NCBI RefSeq assembly: GCF_003129565.1
Contig: NZ_QETF01000008.1
Span: 1 to 64,000, forward strand
DNA from: Salibaculum griseiflavum
GTDB lineage: Bacteria > Pseudomonadota > Alphaproteobacteria > Rhodobacterales > Rhodobacteraceae
Direction of reading: 5' to 3'
DNA length: 64,000 nucleotides
Shown: positions 18,694-27,674 of the stretch, piece by piece
Layout of the letters: each line of letters begins with the position of its first letter
Position numbering within the stretch: position 1 is the first letter of the stretch
The notes under the pieces: generated by a model
What the model was told of the DNA's origin: nothing
Databases searched by the model: none
The model's input: only the letters and a program-made list of their open reading frames with translations
Translations under genes and position numbers: made by a program

Positions 18694-19794
18694 TTACTTC
18701 TTGTAACTGGACGGCCGGAACGGCAATTCGCACACGGTGACGGGCAGACGCTTGCCGCGCACTTCGCCCCAAAGGGGCGTTCCCAGCGCCGCATGGGCGG
18801 TGCCGACATATCCCATCGAAATCGCGCATTCGGTCGAGGGGCCATAGGCGCCCGAGGTCACCTCTCCCACGGGCTGGCTCGCCTCTTCCTCTGCATAAAG
18901 GGGGGTGCCGGCCCGCATCGGCGCGCGGCCCTCGGGGCGCAGGCCCACGCGCAACCGCGCCGGCCCGTCCGTCAGGTGGTGACGGATGCGCGCGAAGCCG
19001 GGGTAATCGCCGGCCTCGCGCCGGGCCTTCTGAATGGCCCAGACAAGATTGGCCTCGACCGGCGTCGTGGTCTCGTCCAGATCAGAGCCGTAAAGGCACA
19101 GGCCCGCCTCCAAGCGCAGGCTGTCGCGGGCACCCAGCCCGACCGCTTCAACGGTTTCATCCTCCAGCAAGCACTTGGCGAGGGCCTCGGCGCTGTTGGC
19201 GGGGACCGATATCTCGAACCCGTCCTCGCCGGTATAGCCGGACCGCGAAATCCACAATTCGCCGAAATCGGACGCATGGGTTTCGACATCCATGAAGGCC
19301 ATATCGACCACGTTCGGAACCAGCCGGGCCAGCGCCGCCTCGGCCTTGGGGCCTTGCAAGGCCATTAGGGCCCGGTCGGTGATGACCTCGACACTGGTGG
19401 TCTCAAGCCCCGCCCGCATATGGGCGATGTCGGCCTCCTTGCAGGCCGCATTGACGACCACGAACAGGTGATCGCCGCGATTTGCGAACATCAGGTCATC
19501 GAGAATGCCGCCATCCTCATTGGTGAAAAAGCCATAGCGCTGGCGCCCCTCCTTGAGCGTCTGCACCGCCTGCGGCACCAAGGTCTCAAGTTCTGCCGCC
19601 GCCTTCGGCCCGCGCAGGATCACCTGCCCCATATGGCTGACATCGAACAGGCCCGCGTTCTCGCGGGTCCAAAGATGCTCCTTCATCACGCCCAGTGCGT
19701 ATTGCACGGGCATGTCGTAGCCCGCGAAAGGCACGAATTTCGCGCCAAGACTGGCATGCAGGTCGTAGAGAGGTGTTCTGTTCAGTTCGGCCAT
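18694..19794 (-). CDS. gcvT: Aminomethyltransferase, T-protein of the glycine cleavage system
   Basis: A 366-residue folate enzyme that releases ammonia from the H-protein-bound intermediate and forms 5,10-methylene-tetrahydrofolate. Family features are [20 protein letters not shown] at the start, [11 protein letters not shown] (about residue 47-57), [16 protein letters not shown] (about 175-190) and [19 protein letters not shown] (about 220-238). ATG at 19794 is set by GGAGG six bases upstream; the frame remains open upstream through the riboswitch region. First gene of the operon; a tandem glycine riboswitch precedes it. Confidence 0.96.
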   Translation of the reverse strand: MAELNRTPLYDLHASLGAKFVPFAGYDMPVQYALGVMKEHLWTRENAGLFDVSHMGQVILRGPKAAAELETLVPQAVQTLKEGRQRYGFFTNEDGGILDDLMFANRGDHLFVVVNAACKEADIAHMRAGLETTSVEVITDRALMALQGPKAEAALARLVPNVVDMAFMDVETHASDFGELWISRSGYTGEDGFEISVPANSAEALAKCLLEDETVEAVGLGARDSLRLEAGLCLYGSDLDETTTPVEANLVWAIQKARREAGDYPGFARIRHHLTDGPARLRVGLRPEGRAPMRAGTPLYAEEEASQPVGEVTSGAYGPSTECAISMGYVGTAHAALGTPLWGEVRGKRLPVTVCELPFRPSSYKK

Positions 19795-19864
19795 GCCGCC
19801 TCCGGTCGTTTTGGCCGGGGGCACAGCCCCGGGCATTGGATGCGGACAGGCGCCCGCCGTCAAT

Positions 19865-20022
19865 GCCCCCTCTGTCCCGTTGCCTGAGATCGTTATCCCT
19901 TCGGCGGGTGCGTGTGGCACCACTCTCCAGAGTCCTATCGCGTGGCGGTCCTGAAGCCTGAGAGTTTACCGGGGCGGTTGCTCCTTCGGCACTGGCGTTG
20001 CCAGTTCTCCCGTCACGCGCCC
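19865..20022 (-). ncRNA. Tandem glycine riboswitch controlling gcvT-gcvH-gcvP
   Basis: Reading the minus strand, two similar aptamers follow one another. The first runs from about 20010 (GGGAGAACTGGCA) through GCCGAAGGAGCAACCGCC to AACTCTCAGGCTTCAGGACC. The second runs from GGACTCTGGAGAGTGG through CGCCGAAGGGATAACG to ATCTCAGGCA. The GGAGAG...GCCGAAGGxGxAA...CTCTCAGG pattern is the conserved core of glycine aptamers, and two with a short linker is the common tandem form. It lies 70 bases upstream of gcvT and should activate expression when glycine is abundant. Boundaries are approximate. Confidence 0.92.
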
Positions 20023-20092
20023 TGAACCTATCCACACACGGCATGAGTCGGCAAGCCTTTTGCATACACGCGCATACATCTCCCGAAACACT

Positions 20093-20119
20093 TTGCCGGG
20101 CGGCCGGGCTTGGTATAAT
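20093..20119 (+). promoter_or_regulatory. Probable sigma-70-type promoter of the metallo-beta-lactamase-fold gene
   Basis: A perfect TATAAT (20114-20119) is preceded by TTGCCG (20093-20098) with a 15-base spacer, slightly short. Such an exact -10 box is unusual for this GC-rich window. AT-rich sequence TATAGAAAACTGAATATGATAT follows before the GGGAGG ribosome site at 20145-20150. Confidence 0.5.
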
Positions 20120-20155
20120 ATATAGAAAACTGAATATGATATCCGGGAGGAAACC

Positions 20156-21064
20156 ATGCAGATCAATCGCCGCACACTGCTCAAGTCGGGCACAGCCGCC
20201 CTCGGCGCAACCGCCCTGCCCGGCTGGGCCCATGCGCAGATGACCCTCGGCAATGTGCAGATCGACACGCTCAGCGATGGCAATCTCGTGCTGCCGCGCG
20301 AGTTCCAGTTCGGCGATCTGCCGCAGGACGAAGTCACCGAGATCCTGGCCCGTTATGGCATAACCGGCGACGAAATGACCCCCGACTGCAACGTGACCCT
20401 GATGCGCGATGGCACAAACACGGTCCTCTTCGATGTCGGGGCGGGCCCCAATTTCATGCCCTCCGCCGGCACCCTTTGGGAGGCTTTGGACGAGCTGGGC
20501 GTTTATCCCGAGGACGTGACCCACGTGGTCTTCACCCATGCCCATCCCGACCACCTGTGGGGCCTGCTGGACGATTTCGACGACCTTGTCTTTCCCGAGG
20601 CACAATACATGATCGGCCGGGCTGAGCGCGATTACTGGCTGGATCCGGCCACCCCCGACACGATCGGCGAGGCGCGACTGGCCTTTGCCGCCGGGGCGAT
20701 CCGCTACCTTGGCGCGATCGAAGACCGTCTGACAACCTTCGAGGATGGCGAGGAAATCCTGCCGGGGATCGCCGCGCGCGCCACCTTCGGCCACACGCCC
20801 GGCCACATGGCCTTCGAATTGCGTGGCGGCAGTGAAAGCGTGATGGTGCTGGGCGATTGCATCGGCAATGCCCATGTCGCCTTCGAGCGCCCCGGCTGGG
20901 TGTCCGGATCCGATCAGGACCAGGAGATGGGCGCGGCCACCCGCGTTGCGCTGCTGGACCAGCTGGCCAATGACCAGATGCCCTTCATCGGGTTCCACAT
21001 GCCCTATCCGGGGATTGGCCGGGCCGAGAAATCGGGCGACAGCTATCGGTTCGTCGCCGCCTGA
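20156..21064 (+). CDS. Tat-exported metallo-beta-lactamase-fold hydrolase
   Basis: A 302-residue protein with a twin-arginine signal (NRRTLLKSG, then a hydrophobic stretch ending GWAHA before QMTLG), so it should be exported folded. The MBL metal motif is THAHPDHLWGLL (about residues 122-133), with further ligands in FGHTPGHMAF (about 212-221) and VLGDCIGNAH (about 233-242). The fold hydrolyses esters, thioesters or other substrates with two zinc ions; the substrate is unknown. SoxG/SoxH in Paracoccus are MBL-type proteins of sulfur-oxidation clusters, and this gene is close to, but not in, the sox operon, so a link is only a suggestion. Its GGGAGG site is well placed. It diverges from the gcv operon and converges on hemA. 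Confidence 0.85.
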   Translation: MQINRRTLLKSGTAALGATALPGWAHAQMTLGNVQIDTLSDGNLVLPREFQFGDLPQDEVTEILARYGITGDEMTPDCNVTLMRDGTNTVLFDVGAGPNFMPSAGTLWEALDELGVYPEDVTHVVFTHAHPDHLWGLLDDFDDLVFPEAQYMIGRAERDYWLDPATPDTIGEARLAFAAGAIRYLGAIEDRLTTFEDGEEILPGIAARATFGHTPGHMAFELRGGSESVMVLGDCIGNAHVAFERPGWVSGSDQDQEMGAATRVALLDQLANDQMPFIGFHMPYPGIGRAEKSGDSYRFVAA

Positions 21065-21080
21065 CATTCGGGCAATGAAA

Positions 21081-21104
21081 ACGGGGCCGGAATTCCGGCC
21101 CCGT
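21081..21104. terminator. Bidirectional hairpin terminator between the MBL gene and hemA
   Basis: A perfect 24-base palindrome: ACGGGGCCGGAA (21081-21092) followed at once by its reverse complement (21093-21104), flanked by AAA on the left and TCAAC on the right. It sits between two converging genes and is the obvious stop for both, although neither side has a long T-run. Confidence 0.7.
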
Positions 21105-21132
21105 CAACATGATTCAGGAAATCTGTTCCGCG

Positions 21133-22356
21133 CTACTGCGCCGCCAGCGGTTGCCGGGCCAGTTGGCACTGGGTCCACAGGGTGCACAGCGCGCCTACCA
21201 GCCGCTCGATATCAGCCTCGGAGTGGACCGGGCCGGGCGTGATACGCAGCCGCTCGGTCCCCTTGGGCACCGTCGGGTAATTGATCGGCTGGATGTAGAT
21301 GCCGAACTGGTCCATCAGCGTGTCACTGATGAACTTGCACTTGACCGGGTCGCCCACCATCACCGGGATGATATGGCTGGGGTTCGGGATATGCGGGATG
21401 CCGATCTCGTCCAGTTTTTCGCGCACCTTGGCGACCTTGTCTTTCTGCAGGTCGCGCTCGGCGGCAGAGGCCTTGAGATGGCGGATCGAGGCGCAGGCCC
21501 CGGCGGCCACGGCCGGCGGCAGCGCGGTGGTGAAGATGAACCCGCTGGCGAAGGACCGCACGAAATCCACCAGATCGGCCGAGGCGGCGATATAGCCGCC
21601 GACCACGCCGAACGCCTTGCCCAGCGTGCCTTCGATGATGTCGATGCGGTCCATCAGCCCTTCGCGTTCGGCGATGCCGCCGCCGCGCGGGCCATACATG
21701 CCAACCGCATGGACCTCGTCCAGATAGGTCATCGCGTTGTAGCGGTCGGCAAGGTCGCAGATCTCCTTGATCGGCGCGATATCGCCATCCATGGAATAGA
21801 CGCTCTCGAAGGCGATCAGCTTGGGCGCATTGGCCGGCAAGGCCATCAGGTGCGCCTCAAGATCGTCGAGATCGTTATGTTTCCAGATCACTTTCTGCGC
21901 CTTCGAATGGCGGATGCCCTCGATCATGCTGGCATGGTTGAGCGCGTCCGACAGGATGACCAGCCCCGGAATCTTCGCGCCCAACGTGCCCAGCGTGGCC
22001 CAGTTCGACACGTAGCCCGAGGTGAACAACAGCGCCGCCTCCTTGCCATGCAGGTCGGCCAGCTCGCGTTCCAGCAGCACATGGTGGTGGGTGGTGCCTG
22101 AGATGTTGCGTGTGCCCCCGGCGCCGGCCCCCACGGTATCCAGCGCCTCATGCATGGCAGCCAGCACTTCAGGGTTCTGGCCCATCCCAAGGTAGTCGTT
22201 GGAACACCAGATGGTCACGTCGCGCACGGCATCGTCAATATGGTTGCGTGCCTTGGGAAACGCTCCGCGCTCCCGCTCCAGGTCGGCGAAGACGCGATAA
22301 TTGCCTTCGTCCTTCAGCCGGGTGAGTTCCGAGCGGAAGTAGTCATCGTATTTCAT
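21133..22356 (-). CDS. hemA: 5-aminolevulinate synthase
   Basis: A 407-residue PLP enzyme of the alpha-oxoamine synthase family. It condenses succinyl-CoA and glycine to 5-aminolevulinate, the first step of the Shemin (C4) pathway of haem and tetrapyrrole synthesis typical of alphaproteobacteria. Motifs: [11 protein letters not shown] (about residue 50-60), [12 protein letters not shown] (about 82-93), [17 protein letters not shown] (about 212-228) and [13 protein letters not shown] (about 243-255) with the PLP-binding Lys. It lies six bases downstream of the DUF302 gene and in line with the sox genes, which encode several c-type cytochromes. Rhodobacteraceae often have two ALA synthases, so this may be either isozyme. 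Confidence 0.96.
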   Translation of the reverse strand: MKYDDYFRSELTRLKDEGNYRVFADLERERGAFPKARNHIDDAVRDVTIWCSNDYLGMGQNPEVLAAMHEALDTVGAGAGGTRNISGTTHHHVLLERELADLHGKEAALLFTSGYVSNWATLGTLGAKIPGLVILSDALNHASMIEGIRHSKAQKVIWKHNDLDDLEAHLMALPANAPKLIAFESVYSMDGDIAPIKEICDLADRYNAMTYLDEVHAVGMYGPRGGGIAEREGLMDRIDIIEGTLGKAFGVVGGYIAASADLVDFVRSFASGFIFTTALPPAVAAGACASIRHLKASAAERDLQKDKVAKVREKLDEIGIPHIPNPSHIIPVMVGDPVKCKFISDTLMDQFGIYIQPINYPTVPKGTERLRITPGPVHSEADIERLVGALCTLWTQCQLARQPLAAQ

Positions 22357-22362
22357 GTCAGG

Positions 22363-22791
22363 TCAGGTCCCAGCAGCAGCCTGGACAATATCGTCCAGCA
22401 AGGATTCGACGGCCTGCATCGGCCCGTCCGGATAGGTGCGATGCCCAATCATGACCTCGCCATCCTGTTCGGTGACAAAGACGCCATAAGGGCAATGCGC
22501 GATATTCATCGGGTCCGCTTCCATCACCTCGCGCGAGACGGTGGCAGAGCAGAAAAGGAACACGTCGGCGGCATCGAAAATGGTCACATCGGACCCCACG
22601 TCTTCGCCGGTGCGGTTGAGCATTTCACCCACATGGCTGACATAGTCGATGACCAGTCCACGTCCGACGATCTCGTTTTCGACGGCAAAGGTCGCATCGT
22701 CAAAACTGCCGTCGAAGGGCGTCATGACAGCCTCTTGGGCCAAGGCGGTCGTGGCCGTCAGGCAAAGGGCAATAGCAGCAAACATTTTCAT
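22363..22791 (-). CDS. Exported DUF302-family protein
   Basis: A 142-residue protein with a cleavable Sec signal (MKMFAAIALCLTATTALAQ) and a DUF302-type domain: the mature part has the ...DVTIFDAADVFLFCSATVSR stretch and the NIAHCPYGVFVTEQDGEVMI segment, with two cysteines. DUF302 proteins are often encoded next to sulfur-oxidation or c-type cytochrome genes; their biochemical role is not established. The ATG at 22791 follows AAGGAGG with eight bases between; longer in-frame starts upstream lack a ribosome site and would disrupt the signal peptide. It sits between soxF and hemA, all on the same strand. Confidence 0.8.
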   Translation of the reverse strand: MKMFAAIALCLTATTALAQEAVMTPFDGSFDDATFAVENEIVGRGLVIDYVSHVGEMLNRTGEDVGSDVTIFDAADVFLFCSATVSREVMEADPMNIAHCPYGVFVTEQDGEVMIGHRTYPDGPMQAVESLLDDIVQAAAGT

Positions 22792-22876
22792 CGGATGATC
22801 CTCCTTGTCCTGTCCCATAATCCCAGAGCGGATGTCCGCGGGCATTGACCTAAATCAATGCCCGCGTAGACAGGAT

Positions 22877-24145
22877 TTAGCCGAACATGTCGGCGGTGAT
22901 GCCGTCATACCAACCGATCGACTCCTGGTAGGTGGCGGCACGGACCTCGGCGCTTTCGCCGGTATCCGAGACGAAGCCGTCGACCTTGGCGATCTTCTCC
23001 TCGGTTGCCTCGTAGGTGGCGCCGACCTTGACCCCGTCATCGGTGTCGATCAGCGACCAGCAGGTATTGGCGAAACGCGCCGGGAACACGGTGGACCCGG
23101 TCAGGGCCCCGCGCACCGCGTTCGCGCAGACCTTGGCCTGGCTGTTGGCCGAGAAGCCGGATTTCGGCATGTCGCCCTGGGCACAGGCATCGCCGAGCAC
23201 ATGGATGTTCTCGTCCATCTTCGAGCTGAGGTCAGCGGCATTGACCGGCGCCCAGTTGCCTTCGGTGATGCCGGCGATATCGGCAATGCGGCCCGCCTTC
23301 ATGGCCGGGATCACGTTACAGGCGTCCACGTTGGTCACGCTGCCATCGATGGTCACCGTCATCGCCTCGGGATCGACCTCGACATTGCCACCACCGAAAT
23401 CGGGGCCGATACGCTCGATCATCCCGGAATAATGCCGGTTCCAGCCTTCTTCGAACAGCGCCTGCTTGGAGAAGTTCTGCTTGGGATCGGCGATCAGGAT
23501 CTTGGCAGTCGGATTGATCTGCTTGAGCAGGTGCGCAACCATGCTGACCCGCTCATACGGCCCCGGAGGGCAGCGGAACGGGTTGGGCGGCGCGACCATG
23601 GCATAGGTGCCGCCCTCGGGCATGGCCTCGATCTGGGCCTTGAGCAGTTCCGTCTGGCTGCCGGCCTTGTAGGCATGGGGCATCCGGTCCTGGGCGCTGA
23701 TGTCCCAGCCGGGCACGGCCCCGTCCACGAAGTCGATGCCCGGCGACAGGATCAGCCGGTCATAGGGCAGCGTGTAGCCGCCTGCGGTGCTGACGGTCTT
23801 GGCATCGCGGTCCACGCCGGTGGCCCAGTCATGCAGCACGTTGATGCCGTATTCGCTGGCCAGCGTGCCATAGGAGTGGCCGATGCTGTCAATGCTGCGG
23901 AACCCACCGATATAGAGGTTGGAAAAGAAGCAGGTGTAATAATGGCGCGTCGGTTCGATCAGCGTCACGTCGATCTCGCCATTCGAATCCTTGGCGAGAT
24001 AGCGCGCGGCGGTGGCGCCGCCTGCCCCGCCGCCGACAACGACGACACGCGGTTTACCATGAGCTGCGCCCATCACCATTGGTGCCGAAAGCGTGGCTGC
24101 GCCAGCTGCCGCCGTGCCGATAAAGGCTCTGCGATTGAGTTTCAT
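22877..24145 (-). CDS. soxF: SoxF, flavocytochrome c sulfide dehydrogenase-type flavoprotein
   Basis: A 422-residue FAD protein of the FCSD/SoxF family. A Tat signal (LNRRAFIGTAAAG) leads to a Rossmann motif VVVVGGGAGGATAARYL (about residues 34-50). Two redox cysteines of the family are visible in YYTCFFSNLYIGG (about residue 73) and FRCPPGPYERVS (about residue 200). LGDACAQGDMPKSG near residue 305 is the FAD-contacting segment. In Paracoccus SoxF stimulates and reactivates the Sox multienzyme and shows sulfide dehydrogenase activity. It follows soxE by 114 bases and precedes the DUF302 gene. Confidence 0.92.
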   Translation of the reverse strand: MKLNRRAFIGTAAAGAATLSAPMVMGAAHGKPRVVVVGGGAGGATAARYLAKDSNGEIDVTLIEPTRHYYTCFFSNLYIGGFRSIDSIGHSYGTLASEYGINVLHDWATGVDRDAKTVSTAGGYTLPYDRLILSPGIDFVDGAVPGWDISAQDRMPHAYKAGSQTELLKAQIEAMPEGGTYAMVAPPNPFRCPPGPYERVSMVAHLLKQINPTAKILIADPKQNFSKQALFEEGWNRHYSGMIERIGPDFGGGNVEVDPEAMTVTIDGSVTNVDACNVIPAMKAGRIADIAGITEGNWAPVNAADLSSKMDENIHVLGDACAQGDMPKSGFSANSQAKVCANAVRGALTGSTVFPARFANTCWSLIDTDDGVKVGATYEATEEKIAKVDGFVSDTGESAEVRAATYQESIGWYDGITADMFG

Positions 24146-24259
24146 ATTGGGTCTCCTCCCTTGTCATCGGATGTGCCGGTTGCCTCCGGCATCGCTTCCG
24201 TTCTGTTCACCCGGTCGTGCCGGGCCCGGGCCATGATCGGCCCAATCCTAGTCTAGGGC

Positions 24260-24964
24260 CTATTCGATGTTTTCGAAATAGGCAGCCAGCGCCGCGATCT
24301 CCTCGTTCGACAGGCGGCTGGCCATCATTTCCATGACGTTATGTTCGCGCACCCCCTCCTTGTAGGCGTGCATCGCGGTGACAAAGACATCCGCCGGCCA
24401 GTTGGTGATCGAGGGGATCCCGTTGGCGGCCCCGCTTTCCTGGTGGCAGGACGTGCATTCGGTGGACAAGTATTCGCCATAGGCCGGATCACCGACGATG
24501 GCCAGGATCTCGGGGGCGACCTCGTGGTCCACTGCGGCCGCTGTCGGCGCTGCCTCGGGGATGTTGGCCGGATCGGCCGAGAACAGGCGCAGATAGGCAA
24601 GCAGGTCCGAGCGATCTTCGGCGCTTTCCATGCCGGCATAGTTCATGCGGGTGCGGCTGACGAAGACACGCGGGTTCTCGATATAGCGGTCAAGGCTTTC
24701 GAAATCCCATTTCAGCCCGGCATTCGCCCGCAGCATCATGTCCTCGGAATAGCGAAAATCCTCGATCTGGCCCGCTTGGCGATCGAAGATGCCATTCAGA
24801 TGCGGACCGACGCGATTGCGGGCGCCCTGCCCGACCTGGTGACACGAGGCGCAATCGGAGCGGAACAGCACCTCGCCACGCTCCGGATCGCCCCCGACCT
24901 GGGCGGCCACGGGGCCGCCCAGGCCAGCGATCAGAATCGCCGGGAAAAGCGCCCGGCGCACCAT
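24260..24964 (-). CDS. soxE: SoxE, periplasmic dihaem cytochrome c
   Basis: A 234-residue protein with a signal peptide ending VAAQ and two haem-binding sites, CASCH (about 38-42) and CTSCH in the second half. The first haem domain continues with QVGQGARNRVGPHLNGIFDR, which closely matches the second haem domain of SoxD and shows common origin. SoxE is thought to take electrons from the Sox proteins. Its ATG overlaps the soxD stop by one base (TAATG), so it is coupled to soxD. Confidence 0.9.
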   Translation of the reverse strand: MVRRALFPAILIAGLGGPVAAQVGGDPERGEVLFRSDCASCHQVGQGARNRVGPHLNGIFDRQAGQIEDFRYSEDMMLRANAGLKWDFESLDRYIENPRVFVSRTRMNYAGMESAEDRSDLLAYLRLFSADPANIPEAAPTAAAVDHEVAPEILAIVGDPAYGEYLSTECTSCHQESGAANGIPSITNWPADVFVTAMHAYKEGVREHNVMEMMASRLSNEEIAALAAYFENIE

Positions 24965-26388
24965 TACTGGGCCTCGAAGGTCGAGAGATAGGCGATCATT
25001 ACCGCGATCTCGTCCTCGCTGCGCAGGCCGGCAAAGGACATCTTGGTCCCCGGCATGGCCCCGCGCGGATCAGCCAGGTAAGCGCCCAGGTTCTCGGGCC
25101 CCCAGACCTCGCCCGCCGCTTTGGCTTCTTCGAAGACGCCGGAATAGCGGAAGTCATCCAGACCACCGATCGTGCGCCCAAGCACGCCGTTGAGATGCGG
25201 ACCGGTGCGGTTCACGGCACCCTCGCCCACCTGGTGACAGGCGCGGCACTTGCGGAAGACCCCTTCGCCTTCCTCGACCAGCGCCGGATCGACAGCGGCC
25301 ATTTCAGTTGCGCCTTCCTCGGCCGGGGCTTCTTCGGCGGCCGCTTCCTCTGTCGCGGGCTCGTCCGAAGTCTCGGCAGCGGCCTCGGTGACCTCGGCCT
25401 CTTCCTCTTCGGGCGTCACGTCCAGAATGGTCGCGCGCATGGTGATCTCGACGCTGTCCTTGCAGTTCTCCATGCAGGGCTCTTCGCTGAAGGCGGGGAT
25501 TTCGCCCTCTTCACGGTCATCCATGAAGAACCCGTCCTCATTGGGCAGGCGCACCTCGGTGAAGTTCTCGTTCGACAGTTCGAAATCGTCGTCCACGAGG
25601 TTGTTGAGATACAAGAGGTAGGCGGTGATCGCGTAAACCTCGTCATCGGTCAGGCTTTGGGCCTGGCCATAGGGCATGGCGCGATGCACGTAGTCCCAGA
25701 CGGTCGACAGGTAGGGCCAGTAGGAGCCCGGCGTTTTCACCGGATCTTCGTGGGTCAGCGTATCCCAGCCCCCGGCCAGCACCGGCCAGCGGCCCACGGC
25801 CTCACCGAAATCGCCGTGGCACATGGCACAGTTTTCGATGTAGACCTCTTCGCCGGTCCAGACATCGCCGGACCCCACCGGCAGGCCCTGACCATCGGGT
25901 CGGATGTCAATGTTCCAGGCGGCGACCTCTTCGGGCAGCGCCTCGCGGCCCAGGTCAAAGGTAATGCCTTCAAGCTCACCGATCATCGGGCTTTCATGGC
26001 TTTCAGCCCAAGCGGCCCCGACGAAAAGCGCGGGGCGCGACGTGCCGCCTTCGAATGCCATGCCGGCGTGCATCTCTTCGGCGGGGGCGTCTTCGGCGAC
26101 CGGGGCCTCGGCCACGACATCCTCGGCTGGTTCTTCAACCGCCTCTTCGACGACCTCGGCCTCGGCGACAACCTCTTCGGTGACCTCTTCGGTCACCACG
26201 GTTTCGGCCTCGGCCGCTTCTGCGACCGCCGACGCCTCGGCAGCCTGGGTTTCCTCGGCCATGGCCTGTGCTTCGGCGGCGGCCAGGTCCGCCCGGTAGG
26301 CGGCACGTTCGGACAGGCCGACGCTCAGGGCCACGACCGAGGTCGTGGCGACGGCGACCAGAGCGAGTTGATTAGGAAATTTCGACAT
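24964..26388 (-). CDS. soxD: SoxD, dihaem cytochrome c subunit of sulfane dehydrogenase, with Ala/Glu-rich extensions
   Basis: A 474-residue partner of SoxC. An N-terminal membrane helix or signal (about residues 6-26) is followed by a long Ala/Glu/Val-rich stretch (about 34-106), a first cytochrome domain with CAMCH at 187-191, an acidic linker (about 325-365) and a second cytochrome domain with CRACH at 381-385. SoxCD oxidises the sulfane sulfur on SoxY and passes six electrons onward. The protein is roughly 90 residues longer than SoxD of Paracoccus (about 384 as I recall), the excess being mostly the low-complexity stretches. The start overlaps the soxC end by 17 bases. Confidence 0.92.
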   Translation of the reverse strand: MSKFPNQLALVAVATTSVVALSVGLSERAAYRADLAAAEAQAMAEETQAAEASAVAEAAEAETVVTEEVTEEVVAEAEVVEEAVEEPAEDVVAEAPVAEDAPAEEMHAGMAFEGGTSRPALFVGAAWAESHESPMIGELEGITFDLGREALPEEVAAWNIDIRPDGQGLPVGSGDVWTGEEVYIENCAMCHGDFGEAVGRWPVLAGGWDTLTHEDPVKTPGSYWPYLSTVWDYVHRAMPYGQAQSLTDDEVYAITAYLLYLNNLVDDDFELSNENFTEVRLPNEDGFFMDDREEGEIPAFSEEPCMENCKDSVEITMRATILDVTPEEEEAEVTEAAAETSDEPATEEAAAEEAPAEEGATEMAAVDPALVEEGEGVFRKCRACHQVGEGAVNRTGPHLNGVLGRTIGGLDDFRYSGVFEEAKAAGEVWGPENLGAYLADPRGAMPGTKMSFAGLRSEDEIAVMIAYLSTFEAQ

Positions 26389-27646
26389 TCTCGGCCTCGC
26401 CTTTTTCGTTCACGTACCAGGTCTGGATACCGTTGTTGTGATAGATGGAATTCTCACCCCGCCATTCACGCAGCTGGTTCTTGGTGGGCTGCACATAGCC
26501 GGTGCTGTCATGGGCGCGGCTTTGCAGCAGAAGCGGCTTACCGTCCCATTCGAATTCAAAGTAGAAGCGGTGCATCGACTTGTTCAGGCTGGGGCCGGAC
26601 ATCCGGGCCTGGTGCCAGTTCTTGCCACCGTCCAGCGTTACGTCGACCCGCGGGATGGTGCCCCGGCCGGACCACGCCACACCGGTCAGGACCGTGTAGC
26701 CGGGGCCATGGGTCAGCGGAGCCTGCGGGCTGGGATTGGTGATGACCGACTTCGCGTCCATCTCCCAGGTGAAGCGGCGCGCGGTGCCGTCTTCGAGCAG
26801 GTCGGTATATTTGGAGGTCTCCTCGCGGTGGTGCCAAGGCTCGTCGCCCACCTCGATGCGGCGGAGCCACTTGACCCACATGTTGCCTTCCCAGCCGGGC
26901 ACGACCAAGCGAACCGGGTAGCCCTGCTCGGTGCGAAGCGCCTCGCCGTTCATCTTGAAGGCCACGAGGCAATCGTCCAGCGCCTTCTCGATCGGGATCG
27001 AACGGGTCATCGCCGACGCATCCGCGCCTTCGGGCAGGATCCACTTGGCATTGGTCTTGAGCCCCGCCTCGGCCAGCAGAAGCTTGAGCGGGATGCCGGT
27101 ATACATGACGTTGTGGATCATGCCGTGGGTGAACTGGCAGCCATTGAGCTGCGCGCCGGCCCATTCCATGCCGGTATTTGCGGCACATTCCAGGAAATAG
27201 ACGTGGTTTTCACGCGGGAAGCGCATCAGGTCTTCCATGGTGAAGACCAGTTCCTTGTCGACCAGCCCGTTGATCATCAGGCGATGCTCGGCCGGGTCAA
27301 TCTCTGCCGCGCCGCCATGGTGGCGTTCGAAGCAGACGCCGTTGGGGGTGATGATCCCGTCAAGCTCGTGCAGCGGGGTGAAGTTGATCGACGACACGTT
27401 GTCGGCGGTCAGCCATTCCACGGTGCGGCGCACCACGTGGCTTTCATGCTTGGAGGGCATGCCATAGGGCGCGGCATCAACGCCATCCCCCAGATAGACC
27501 TGCCAGTCCTGCAATTCGGTGATCGCCGGGTCGGGGGCGGTCTGCCCCTTTGCGACGGTCGCGGCAACGCTGCCCACCCCGGCGGCGGCTGCCCCCGTCA
27601 GGAAGGAGCGGCGCGAGGGCTTCATGCCTTTGAACTTCATGTCCAT
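26372..27646 (-). CDS. soxC: SoxC, molybdenum-cofactor subunit of sulfane dehydrogenase
   Basis: A 424-residue enzyme of the sulfite-oxidase family. A Tat signal (PSRRSFLTGAAAAG) shows export with cofactor already inserted. The conserved Cys ligand to molybdenum is in VYFLECAANTG (about residue 153-158), and the dimerisation domain occupies the C-terminal third (TGVAWSGRGTIPRVDVTLDG). With SoxD it oxidises SoxY-bound sulfane sulfur without releasing free sulfur; presence of soxCD predicts complete oxidation of thiosulfate to sulfate with no sulfur globules. The ATG has GAGAGG upstream and lies 28 bases from the soxB stop. Confidence 0.95.
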   Translation of the reverse strand: MDMKFKGMKPSRRSFLTGAAAAGVGSVAATVAKGQTAPDPAITELQDWQVYLGDGVDAAPYGMPSKHESHVVRRTVEWLTADNVSSINFTPLHELDGIITPNGVCFERHHGGAAEIDPAEHRLMINGLVDKELVFTMEDLMRFPRENHVYFLECAANTGMEWAGAQLNGCQFTHGMIHNVMYTGIPLKLLLAEAGLKTNAKWILPEGADASAMTRSIPIEKALDDCLVAFKMNGEALRTEQGYPVRLVVPGWEGNMWVKWLRRIEVGDEPWHHREETSKYTDLLEDGTARRFTWEMDAKSVITNPSPQAPLTHGPGYTVLTGVAWSGRGTIPRVDVTLDGGKNWHQARMSGPSLNKSMHRFYFEFEWDGKPLLLQSRAHDSTGYVQPTKNQLREWRGENSIYHNNGIQTWYVNEKGEAENVEIS

Positions 27647-27674
27647 GTCTCGTCCTCTCGATACGTAATGCGGC

